A stretch of 64,000 nucleotides of DNA, from positions 1-64,000 of the forward strand of contig JAHLKC010000120.1 in assembly GCA_025449115.1 (NCBI GenBank), read 5' to 3'. The stretch is from Chytridium lagenaria. Lineage: Eukaryota; Chytridiomycota; Chytridiomycetes; Chytridiales; Chytridiaceae. The position numbers were made by a program, and so were the translations under genes. Positions 10,034 through 20,378 of this stretch are shown here, piece by piece. A model generated the notes under the pieces. That model did no database searches and had not been told where the DNA came from. It was given only the letters and a program-made list of their open reading frames with translations. Each line of letters opens with the position of its first letter. Position 1 is the stretch's first letter.

Positions 10034-12046
10034 TAACACGTTTGTTAATATCCGAGTCTACATTGGCGTCATCCATGTCTTCATCGTCGTCTGATAGTTG
10101 TGCAAAGCGGTTGGCGTTGTGGTGTTGCCGGGGGTTGAGCCGACGACTGGTCGTTTGATGATTTCCGAGGGTATGCGAAAAGTCTTTCTTCGGTGGATGA
10201 GGGCTCAGTATGGCGGAAAATGAGTCGGCATCACGGCGTGGCGTTCCTCGGCATACAGACGTGCTTGCTCTCTGACTTCGTTGGCGAATGTTTCGTCAAG
10301 ACCTCTAGACAGGCCTTCTTAATCTGTTGTCCTCCTCTGCTGTATAGCGCTCCCAATCTTTTGGCACAATTAATTCGACCCTCCTTTTCTCGTTCCTCAA
10401 GAGATTTGCTGCTGGCGACGTTCAATTTTGGGACTTCGAGAGGGTCAAATGCAGGGATGAGAACGCCTTTGTCGGTGAGTTTCTTCTCGATGGCGGCGGC
10501 TTTACTTGAGTCAACATGAGATGAACAACTGATTGACCAATGAAGCTCATCTCCATTACGCCAGAGTCGATGCCAATAGCCAGAAGGGCATTTCTGACCA
10601 TAAGGTAACGTTTGGGGCCTCTTTGGACGTATCCCCGCATGTAAAGACTCGTAACCCCAGGACTTCACTACGAGGATAGGTGCTCCTAAAGACGACTCTA
10701 GCGGCGTGGTCAGGAGTGGCGTTTCCTCTGGCAATTTGGCGGACACGGCGGCGAAGCTGATAGGACCGTGGGTTGCGTGGGGCGTTAACGTCAAAGTTCA
10801 CCGAAAAGGTAGGTGGTGGAGTCTGCGGGCGTATGCGGTGGGAGTTGGTCGAGGGAATCCTTCTTCCTTCATGGCAACTAGGAGTTCTGCAACCACGGTT
10901 TTGGTAAGGTCGGCCTTAAAGGCCGCAAGCTTTGTAGCAGAAAGATCTTCAATGACTTCACCGTCTTCGTGTTCCATGCCATTATCTTCAACTGGGGCTG
11001 GGACGGTGGGAATCTTAACAGGTGCGGTTTGGTTGGTGGGTCCCAGGGCTTGGCGGTTGAGGCGATGGATTTCGGCATCTTTGTCGTCAAGGCGTTTTTG
11101 GAGACGAGCGTTGTCCTCCCTCAATGCTTTAACTTCTAGTAGGAGATCTTCCATTCTGGTGTCCATTCTAGAAATGATGTTAATATATTGTTGCATACTT
11201 TCCTCAATGGATGCCGGTGTGGAACTGGGTGTGGAGACCATGTTGGACGTTGTTTTCTTTGTCGGCGGAGTTGACATGTTTGCATCAATTAAATTTCCGG
11301 TTGGGATTGTCGAGAGATCACGTGACTGGAAAAGAAAAAGCTGAAAGCCTGGATTGAATCGTCGAGTGCTTGTTGTCGGAGAGAGTGGGGATGGAGTGTG
11401 GGGTGGAAGGAGACGTTAAGGCGGGGTTTCTAGGGTGATCGAGGGTGTATGCAGGTTGGGTAGTGAACTGGTAGGTGGAGAAGATCGGAGGATGTTGGCA
11501 GGCGGGGGTGGGATGGATGGAGTTAAGGGAGTGAGAAGTGTGCAGGAATGGTTTGGGAAGAGATGGTGGATGGAGGGGTACAAGGGGGTTCGCTGTTACG
11601 TTTCTTGGGTTGACGAAGAGTAGCTGAAGCGGTCCTTGAGATGACGTCGAGTTGCTGATGAGCCGTAGCAATTTGTTGTCCAATGTCGAGGTAGTCCGAG
11701 TCCTGTTGTTGCTGCAGGATGTTAACAAGGCGTCCAGTGCTTCCACAGGTCTGGTAAGTGTGCCGTCGCAGCGTATCGAGAGGCGTCGGGCTCCAGTGGC
11801 TGCGTGACTTCCAGATGGCCCTTTGTTTGTCCACTTGACGGATTGTTGACCACAGATAGGACAGATCAGCCGAGTCTTATCCAAGTTCTTCCAGCTTAGT
11901 TTCTCAAGCTGATGGAACTGGTTGACGGCAGCTGACAATGGGATGAGGGATCAGGGTCTGGATGATGCGAGATGGGGGTTGATGGCTTCGTCGATGATTT
12001 GGTTTTCAGTTCTTTTGGCACTTTGGATGATTTTTGTGCAAAAGAG
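10026..12046 (-). pseudogene. A2 ORF1, frameshifted
   Basis: Three segments in different frames cover the ORF1 family. 11,318-11,938 holds the zinc ribbon (ICPICGQQSVKW) and linker. 10,798-11,277 starts with MSTPPTKK and holds the coiled coil. 10,026-10,794 holds the conserved C-terminal domain (VVFRSTYPRS, EMSFIGQSVVHL, RGGQQIKKACLE). Breaks lie near 11,740, 10,800, 10,650 and 10,290. As in A1, the zinc-ribbon part has no in-frame ATG ahead of it. Confidence 0.88.
10029..10052 (-). promoter_or_regulatory. Hairpin over ORF1 stop / ORF2 start in A2
   Basis: A 10-bp stem (GAUAUUAACA with UGUUAAUGUC, one G-U pair) with a 4-nt loop at the same place as in the other type A copies. The ORF2 AUG lies in the 3' arm. 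Confidence 0.6.
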
Positions 12047-12052
12047 TTTTTT

Positions 12053-12068
12053 CCCTCCCTAACCCTAA
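12053..12068 (-). repeat. Telomere-repeat tract at A3/A2 junction
   Basis: Plus strand CCCTCCCTAACCCTAA: two full units plus one degenerate unit, with six T residues towards A2. Confidence 0.93.
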
Positions 12069-12380
12069 GCGCATCAATTAATATATTGTCCCTGACCCGT
12101 CTATTCCCGTGGGGATAGACTAAGGTGGGCATTCAAAAACAAATACATGTGATAACACAGAAACGTATAAAAGCTTGAATGAGAAGAGATGTGATAGGAA
12201 TGAAAAGACATAAAAGAGCCACATAACGCAATCATACCGGTAAAAGCCTCAGATAGTAAACACATGAAAGAGAAAAAGAGATGGGGAGAGTAAAGTAAAA
12301 TTGGAGATAAGCGTCAAAAGTAAAGGAGGTGAAAAAGAGAAGAAACAAGAGTAAAATCACAAAAACGTAAATTAACGACC

Positions 12381-15300
12381 TCAAAGAGGTTCTTCAGGTG
12401 CCAACACCCAGTGGTCCTCGAGCGCCTCCCTCGTAAGCCGCCGGGTCCGTGCCGATATAGCCACCGCGTGTCCTCGTGCCTCGTCCAAAATGCCTTGAAG
12501 TTCCTGCTCGCGTGAGTTGACAGAGGAATCCCAGAATGGTCGTTGTCCAAAGCAGCACCATCGTATACGTTCGATCACCTTCCACACACAGGCGAATCTC
12601 GACGCGGGTGTGGGTGGCGATCAACATCTCTTGGGAAGCTAAGGCGGGTAATGAGGGAGTCGATGACGGTGGAGCCAGGTGCAGTGGGAATGGACAAAGG
12701 GATTCTTGGGAATGCGGTGGGAATAAGAATGTTTGCTCCAGTACACTCAACCGTGTGCTCACGGCTGCCGGGGGTTGTTGTCGCAATTGAGGCAGGGTTG
12801 GTGGTATGCCACTCTCCCCAGCAGCCAGCAAACTAAGGCACGGAATTGGTGTCGATGGAGGGTTGACCCTGATGCGAGAAGGTGATGGCGGCGGCCGCGG
12901 CAAGAACAGGAAAGATGTGCGAGGTACGGGGTCCAGAGGCGCGTAAGGTTGTCAGGGCACGGACATGGACAGTATCGAAAAAGCTAGGAGGGAGGCGGGG
13001 AGAGGATCCAACGTGGCGGCCGACATCTGGTACATGTATAATGAAACGGAGAAGGTTAAAGACTAAGTTTTGTAAGGACGGGAGGACGAGAGGCCATAAA
13101 GGATTGCGATAACGGTAAGTAGGTGAGGATGTATAACGAACAAGGGATGAAGGTTTAACGTGTTGAAGGGAGAACGATAAAGTCTCGCTGCCAAGTGGCT
13201 GGCGTCATTAGTTTGATGGATACGAAAGAAGAAGGAGGCATTAAGAGTATGATGCGCGTCGACATGGAACAATATTACATATAAGGTGGAGGGAGGGATA
13301 CTGGTGGAACGGCAACAGAAAAGATGGCACGAAGAGCAAGGTCTGAATACGTTGGATGGGGAGAATTTCAGAGGAAGTAAGAGGCGGAGGGCAAGGCCTA
13401 TTCAACTAAAGGGCGAATAAAACTTTATAAAGAAGGAGTGAGAGTGATGGTCGCCATCCCCAACAGTTAAGTCCCTACTACGAAAAAACCGAACCATTGA
13501 TTCCGCCTTTTGAGTCCGCTTCACCATAGAAGCCGTACATCCACCCCCTTAGGTCCATGATCATCCCCAAAAATCCCGCTGAGGCCACTGGTGCAATAAC
13601 AACCCCACCCATCGTCACCGTGTCGTTCCCTTCAACACTAGAGCCGATTTGGTAGGTGCATATTCGATGCCGACTTCCTTCCCCCCAGTCGTAGCATGCA
13701 TTGCAAGCGGCGTAGTCCGCGAGGTTGGAGAAAATAGTCGTGTCATCGGCTAAAAGAAGAGAGTTAAGGCGTTGACCGCCGCATGTAACAAGAGGAACAT
13801 CATGTAAAGAGCGGAGCGTTGGGGAGGGAATTAATGAAAAGTAAGAATAAGGATGGGGCTAAACGCGTCCCTTGAAGAGGCCGCGACGTACAGGATGGGA
13901 GTGGATTTAAAACCAAGACGAGAAGGAAGGCAATATTGAAATCAAAAAGACATCGAAGGAGAGGAACCAAGAATTACGGGTTCCGCGTCGTACTCTGCAC
14001 CAGCCCACGGTAGGACTGGGATCGCCGGGGGTGCGCAAAGCGAGACCAGAGAAGTCGTCTGTCCACGGTATCGTATGCCGCTTTAATATCAAGATACATT
14101 GTCTTTAGGCCAGGATTATGTTGGATGAGCTCGTGAAGGTTGAAGACTTGGTCTAGGCAGGAACGTTGTGCTCGGAAACCTCCCTGGGCAATATCGAGGT
14201 ACGGGAGGATGCGTTTGTCCATGACGGGGCGGAGGACAGCCTCAAAAAGTTTTCTGACGACCGAGATAAGGGAGATAGGTCGGTAATTGGCGACGTCACG
14301 ATTACTACCCTTATTCTTGTATACTAATGCCACGTTCGCAACCAGCCACGAGGATGGAACGCAGTTGTAAATAGCAACCAAGTTAAAGAGTAGCTTAAGT
14401 GGGATCATCACTTCAGGTATAGCTCTCGAGAGCATTTCGCCGAAGATTTGATCGTCACCAGTCGCTTTACCCGCTGGTATATCCTTGAGCACCGTTTCCA
14501 GGACCATGTCGTTTATCCAGGTTGGGTCGTGGAGCACTTGACGGCGGTGTCGTGGATCCGTGTCAAGAAGGAAGGCCTGATCAGGTATTTCGGTGCCAGT
14601 GGGCAAAGCGCCAAAAGTATTGTTGAAGTGCGCAACGTACGTATCCAGGTGGTCGGGGTCGAGTGCACAGTGTGAACGGTGATGGCGTGACAGTTGACAG
14701 GATATGACTTTAGTGGCAACTTGGGGTTGGGCAATAAAGGAGTCAGAGTTTTGTCGGAAGACTCGTGTCTTATGCAAACGAACGGCGGCACGATAAATAC
14801 GGTTAGCTTCAACTCGGTAGCGCCAGCGTAAAGGTCGTAGGTCAGCGGGTGAGTCGACGTATCTCAAGTGAGCATTATTGGCCAAAGTGCGTAAGGCGGC
14901 CAAATGTGGGGTACCGAATCCATTATGTGGGGATCCACCTTTGAACTTAAAACGACCAACCGATGATTCAGCCGAGTGGATAATCCACTGAGTGACCGCT
15001 GTGGACGCCTCATCCACTATTCGTTGGCGTTCAGCCCATTCAACAAACGTGTGCGTCACTCGACTAGCTGCCGCCGCAACTTCTAAAGTGCCCAGTTTCG
15101 TCATAACCTCCCGTCGTCCCTCCCGCAGCTTTGAACGAAAAAAGCTCTATACCGTCGCCCTTGAGTTGGTGAATGTTGATGCGCGAAAACGCTGGTTTCC
15201 AGAACGCTGTCGGTAACGTATTTCCAGTGTGAGCAGCGAATGATCACTTCCAAGAGTAACGTCCTCGTGTACAACCAAATCAGGAGCTAGCGGAGGGCAA

Positions 15301-15954
15301 GGGAGTTGAGGAAGACGAAGTCTGTTATCCCTCTGCCGTTCCTAGCATGAGTAGTCCATTTACCCCTCGATGGCTCAAGCCGCGTCCATTCAGGATCCTC
15401 CATCCATGTCGTCATCCAATTCCTCCTAGTCGGTTCCCCAACCGTCATCGTATCCCCCGTGAGTGCACCCATCCGAGCGTTAAAGTCTCCTATCACCACC
15501 AAGGGTGATGTAGGAACTTTTGCATTATCCCTGTCCTAAATCTATCAAACCCCTCCAGCATCTCAGCCGCCCCTAAAGCATCCCCAACCATTGGCGGAGG
15601 TAACCCACAATTATCACCAATATCCCCAACTTAACTGCTACCCAACGACCCCCCAAATCCGAACCCAGAACTTCAATACCAATCTCCCGTTCCCCTGGTC
15701 CACCATTAATACACCTCTATGTCCTCGTCGGCCAGTTTGCGGTACCATCAGCATGCGGGGTCGTGGAGGGCGGGCTGTTAACCACAACACGTCGTAAGGG
15801 TACCCCGTCGGTTGGCGCTAACCACGTCTCTACTAGCCCATGAGGTCAATATCTAGAGAAAGAAGAGTGTCAGTAATCAAGTCGGCTTTCCACTCAACCC
15901 TTGTGTATTCAGGAACCCAAAACGTAATATATGGTGATTGTCGTCCTCAGACAT
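12381..15954 (-). pseudogene. A3 ORF2: endonuclease / reverse transcriptase, decayed C-terminal half
   Basis: Starts at the ATG in ATGTCTGA (MSEDDNHH). The endonuclease part is fragmented (VVIGDFNARMG, GRGITDFVF). An open stretch of 376 codons (13,974-15,104) holds the linker (RWRYRVEANRIYRAAVRL, intact here) and RT motifs up to LDIKAAYDTVDRRLLWSRF. Downstream (12,381-13,900) the ADD box region and knuckle can be traced only through many indels. The terminal residues VLAPEEPL match the other copies. Confidence 0.88.
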
Positions 15955-17991
15955 TAACATTCATGTTAATGTCGGTATCACTGTGTGTCGGTTCATCTGA
16001 ACATCCATTTCTGAAAGAGCTGAGAATCGATTAGTTGGAACGGCAGTGGTGGGGTTATTGTCCTCGTCAACGCGTCTTCTGGCAATCTTGCGGGGTTGAG
16101 CAAAGTACGATCGTCCAAAGATGTTGTCGGAGTTGACGAGAAAACCCTCTCAGCATCCTGTTGTGCTCTATCCATCTCGAGTTGTTTAGCAAAGGTACGG
16201 ACTTCAGAGGCCAGGTCGTCGTCAAAGCCTTCCAGGCAAGCTTTTTTAATCTGTTGGCCCCCGCGACAGTATAGGCCTCCAAGGCGACGGATACAGTTAA
16301 CGCGGCCTTCTTTCTCACGCTCTTCAAGGGACTTGCCGGAAGATACCACAAGTTCAGGGACCTCAAGCGGATTGAAACCTGGGAGGAAAACACCTTTCTT
16401 GGTAAGGCATTCTTGAATGTGCGCGGCTTTGCTAGAGTCACAGAGCAGATGAACGACCGACTTCCCAATGAAACTCATCTCGAGAATACCAGAGGTGATG
16501 CCGAGGGTGAATAAGGCGTTGCGGACCGTAACAAAGCGTTTGGGGCCTGGTTGGACGTATCCTTTCATATATATGTTGGTGATGCCTTCCACATTGCTAC
16601 GCGGGTATGTACTGCGAAAAACGACTCTAGCAGCATGGTCGGGTGTGGCGTTTCCTTTCGCGATTTGTCGGACAGCAGTTGCAAAGCTCATGGGGCCGGA
16701 ATGTTGTCGAGGTTGGTTAACGTCAAAGTTTTCACTGAAGGTCTTGGGAGGTGGACGTCGAATACCATATGAGGACAGGGGTGGGGATGTCATACCGGCT
16801 TCCTTCATAGCGACAAGGATTTCTGCAACGACTGTCTTGGTAAGGTCTTGTTTGAAGGCCGCAAGTTTGGTTGACGAGAGTGATTCCAGGACCTCCCCTT
16901 CTTCAGTGTCCATGCCGTCGGCGGTGTTGTCGATGGCAGCGGTGAGAGGGTGATGGGCGAGACTGTTGAGAGGAGATTGGGCTGGTTGACGGGTGAGTCG
17001 ATTGATTTCTTCATCTTTAGCGTCAAGGCGTTTCTGGAGTTTGGCGTTGTCCTCCCGCAGCCCTTTAATCTCTTCAAGTAGGGCATCCAGACGATCCTCC
17101 ATGCGGGCGAACTGTTCGGCGGAGATGGTCTCTTCAGGTACGGCGGAACGGTGAATGGAGGATGTAGGAGTAGGCATTGATGGATCAGAACGGGTGAGCG
17201 ATGGTTTTCTTCATGGACATATTGTCTTTGTTTTGATCTTGGAAATTTAAGGGTCTTGCGTCACGGGGCTGGTAGGAAAATTCGATAAGGCGGGTGCGAG
17301 GTGTGAGGGGTGGTGCTTGGCCGGGTGTAGTATCAACGGGGGAGGATGGGATGAGAGCCGGGGAAGAAGGAGTGGTAGGTATGGTGGTGAGTGAGGGTTG
17401 AGAGGTGGTTGAAGTGTCACTAGAGGAAGTGTTGGGAGTGTGAGAGATGCTGGAGTGGGATGATGATGCGGGGGGTAGAAAGTGGGATCGGATGGTTGGG
17501 GACAACGTGGGATCAGAGGGAGGAGGTGTAGGAGTGGAGGGACGGGTTTTAGGTCGGCGGAGAGAGATGGTTTCGGCACGGGTTAACACCTCGAGGTGTT
17601 GATGAGCTGCTGCAAGTTGATGACCAATGTCCAGGTAGTCGGTGTCTTGTTGTTTCAACAGGATTGCCACAAGACGTCCAGTATGTCCACAGGTTCGTCC
17701 AGTAGGTGTACCGTCGCAGCGAATGGAGAAACGGCGAACACCCGTAGCTGATGCACTTCCAGATGGGCCTCGATTAGACCACTTGACTCCAGATTGACAA
17801 CAGGTGGGCAGATCAGCCGGGATTTATCAAGGTTCCTCCAGCTTTCTTCTCCAAAGCTGGAAACGAGTGATGGCACTAGTGGAGGAGTTTAGAGGGATCG
17901 GGATCTATATGGGAGGATGGGGGTTGGTGGCTTCGACGATGTTTTGGTTTTCAAGTCTTTTGGCACTTTGGATGTTTTTGTGCAAAAGAGA
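15947..17991 (-). pseudogene. A3 ORF1 with an intact coiled-coil/C-terminal core
   Basis: 15,993-17,177 is open for 394 codons: coiled coil (EDRLDALLEEIKGLREDNAK), acidic spacer, and the conserved domain (VVFRSTYPRSNVEGITNIYM, EMSFIGKSVVHLLCDSSKAA, YCRGGQQIKKACLEGFDDD). A frame change near 15,995 separates this from the family C-terminus that ends at 15,947. Upstream, 17,185-17,670 (Pro/Ser/Thr-rich linker) and the zinc ribbon near 17,700-17,830 are in shifted frames. Confidence 0.87.
15950..15973 (-). promoter_or_regulatory. Hairpin over ORF1 stop / ORF2 start in A3
   Basis: A perfect 11-bp stem (GACAUUAACAU pairing with AUGUUAAUGUC) with a 2-nt nominal loop. Compared with A1 and A4 the loop-closing C-G pair is U-A, a compensatory change. 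Confidence 0.65.
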
Positions 17992-18003
17992 TTTTTTTTT
18001 TTT

Positions 18004-18015
18004 CCCTAACCCTAA
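18004..18015 (-). repeat. Telomere-repeat doublet at B1/A3 junction
   Basis: TTAGGGTTAGGG on the sense strand followed by 12 A residues (12 T, plus strand 17,992-18,003) and then the A3 5' end; the longest A-run in the array. Confidence 0.95.
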
Positions 18016-20007
18016 GTTTATCAAGGTAATTTATTCCTGACCCGCATTCCAGCGTTCATATAGGCTCAGACCTCACAGTCCGAGGCTGGCGCTAAGGTGG
18101 ACATCCGTGACTTTATGGAGTGAAACAGAAGGGGGGTACGCGTACATATGCGTTACGTGAACAAAGAAAAGAAGAAAAGAAGAAAAGGAGAAGAAAAGGA
18201 GAAAGATGGACCTCAGGACGCGTCCATGGACGCGTCAAGAGTATCGCTGATGAGGTTAGACCAGGCTTGAGAAGGCGAAGAGGGTCGTTACGAAAAGAGG
18301 ATGCAAGTGTTGTAGCTTCAAGGGCGATATCGTCGGCAAATGGGCGAGTGATGGCGTCAGCTTTGAGGGAACCAGAACGAGAGAGGAGGATGGCGAGTCG
18401 GCGAATACAGTTGGTGCGAGCAAGTGAGAGTTGATGCGGGGAGTCAGGTCCATTTTCGCGGTGTGCAGGGAGAGCAAGAGGGTCAAAATCTTCAAGGAGA
18501 AAGCCGTGGCGACGGAGGCGGGTGGTGATGTTGAGAGTCTCAGAGGAGTCGACGAGGAGGTGGATGACAGAGGAGCCGACAAAACTCATGTCAATGACAC
18601 CAGTCTTGATACCGAGGGTTCGAAGAGCTTCGCGGACGACGACAAAACGCTGGCGCTTGATATCGCCCTTGGGAGGTGAGCCTTTGAAGTAGATGTTGTC
18701 GATGCGGGTGATAGAGCGGGTGGGATAGGTATGGCGGAAAACAATTCTGGAGGCATCTTCAGGGGCGGCGGCGTGTTGAGCAATGGAACGAGCAGCTTGG
18801 GCGTAACTTCGAGGAAGAGTTGGGTCAGGAGGAGAGGTCGTGGAGGTGGAGCTTGTGAAGGTGCGGCGGGAGGAAAAGTCGTTAACGGGTCGGGAGGTTG
18901 GGAGTGGAGTTGTTCCCTTCTCAAAGACACCAGCTTCCCTCAAGGCAAGCATGACGTCTTCAAGCAGGGATTTTCGAAAAGTGAGGGGATCAAAAGGAGG
19001 GGAGGGATCAGTTTGAGGAGGTGTCGGGAGGGCCAGGGATGGTGTTGAAGATGAGGTGACGGCGGCGAGAGAGGCTTCAAGTTGGCTAATTCGAGAATCA
19101 CGGTATTCCAAGGCTGTCTGCATACGGGTAAGAGCGGCGGTGACTTCCTTGAGCTGGGCTTCATATTGGACGACAAGGGTAGCGAGGTCGGCGGCAGAGG
19201 ATTGGGGAGCGGTGGGTGTTGGGGGAGCCATACTGACTGAGTTGTCGGGGTTTGGAGATGAACGGGGTGTGGCTTTATCAGAAAAAAGAATTTCGGGATT
19301 GTCAGAAATTGATGGATCAGGAGTTGGATCAGAAGTGTGCGGGGGGTCAAGAGGTGTGCTGGTGGTGCTGGGATCAGGTCGAAATGTGAAGAAGGAGGAG
19401 AGGAGGCGAGATGGGTTGTGTGGTGGAACAGAAGGTGAGTTGGCCTTGATGGATTTTGGGCGGGGATGGGATGTGGAAGGTGGGGAGTCCAGTCTTGCTC
19501 TTTTGATGGAGATGGATGGATCAGCTGAGATGATGGAGATGGCCGGATGGAGGAGTGCCGGAGCGAAGAACGTGAGATGTGGCCAAGGATGGGTAGGTTT
19601 AGCCAGGAGGATTCGAGATGGGAATTGAGTGCAAGGTGATCAGGTGAGGTTTGGGCTTTGATGAGGGCAGCAAAACGAAGGCTTTTTCCACAGCTCTTGC
19701 CAGGTGACTTCCCGTCACAGCGTACAGAGAGACGCCGAACACCAGAGGAGTCCAGGTCCCCACTGACACCGCGATTGGACCACTTGGTTCCAGTCTGCTT
19801 GCAAGTTGGACAGGTGAGCGAATCCTTAGATAACGAGGCCCAGGAGCTCGTTTCGAAGGCAGAGAAGGCTTCAGGAGTGGTGATGAGAGGGAAGGTCGAG
19901 GGTGGGTGAGGAGGTGATGGTGCTATGGGTGAGGAGGCAGCAGAACGAGATGGGGGATGGTTTTGTTGTGATGGTTTGTGCAGTGTGATGATTTGTAAAA
20001 ATGTAAG
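18016..20007 (-). mobile_element. Type B (ORF1-only) telomere-anchored retroelement, copy B1
   Basis: A 2.0-kb element in the same orientation and with the same junctions as the type A copies. It encodes only an ORF1 homologue; there is no endonuclease or RT, and no ATGTCTGA junction. Its 3' end carries CCACCTTAG, a hairpin and CGGGTCAGG, as in type A. The ORF1 is too different from type A to be a recent internal deletion, so B is a separate lineage presumably mobilised by type A RT. The analogy is HeT-A in Drosophila. Confidence 0.85.
18113..20007 (-). CDS. B1 ORF1-like (Gag) protein, frameshifted
   Basis: Zinc ribbon in 18,940-20,034 (TCPTCKQTGTKW then RCDGKSPGKSC) with no in-frame ATG. 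The first ATG of the downstream part is at 19,231 (MAPPTPTAPQSS), just before a coiled coil (about residues 15-55). The conserved domain follows: RIVFRHTYPTRSITRIDNIY, KRQRFVVVREALRTLGI, DMSFVGSSVIHLLVDSSE, FDPLALPAHR and RTNCIRRLAILLSRSGS. The last 40 residues before the stop at 18,113 look shifted (Phe/Ser-rich) compared with B2. Breaks near 19,230 and 18,260 suggest an inactive copy. Confidence 0.8.
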
Positions 20008-20013
20008 TTTTTT

Positions 20014-20025
20014 CCCTAACCCTAA
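20014..20025 (-). repeat. Telomere-repeat doublet at A4/B1 junction
   Basis: TTAGGGTTAGGG on the sense strand, then six A residues and the B1 5' end, whose sequence differs from the type A 5' end. Confidence 0.95.
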
Positions 20026-20378
20026 GCGTAACAATGAATATATTGTCCCTGACCCGTCAAACTTACGTAAGACTAAGGTGGGCTCTCAAAACACATTACA
20101 GGCGTGAAAGAATAAGTTCGACACTCCAAGAAAAAAAGACGCGAAAACGCGTAAAAAGAACAACAACACGTACAAAGATTAAAGACACGTGGAAAAGCAG
20201 GTAATGGTAAGAAAACACATAGAGAACCGCGCGGTAAAAGCACGTATTAAACAGAGATGGAAAGAGAGTAAGACCAGGAAGAAAGGAAGAAATAGAGGGA
20301 ATGAAAACAAAGATAAAAGAAAATACTAAGTAGAGGAGAAAGAGAAGAGGAAAAACCAGGAAAGTAAGAAAGAAAACC

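Larger units (their letters stand above)
6074..12046 (-). mobile_element. Type A telomere-anchored LINE, copy A2
   Basis: Same organisation as A1, about 5.97 kb, flanked by telomere repeats. Its last 176 ORF2 residues are almost identical to those of A1 (one visible difference), while ORF1 is only about three-quarters identical, so the two copies are mosaic. Both ORFs carry frameshifts. The 3' UTR (6,074-6,451) closely matches that of A1. Confidence 0.92.
12069..17991 (-). mobile_element. Type A telomere-anchored LINE, copy A3 (divergent subtype)
   Basis: About 5.9 kb, same layout. The 3' end differs in sequence from A1, A2 and A4 but keeps CCACCTTAG, a strong hairpin (GTCTAT...ATAGAC arms) and CGGGTCAGG before the telomere doublet. 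ORF1 is clearly diverged, for example in its coiled coil. The left 1.5 kb of ORF2 is much more decayed than the RT core. Confidence 0.92.

Noticed and set aside
18016..20007. B elements as simple internal deletions of type A
   Set aside because: Their ORF1 protein differs far more from type A than type A copies differ from each other, and the 5' and 3' ends are distinct apart from short motifs.
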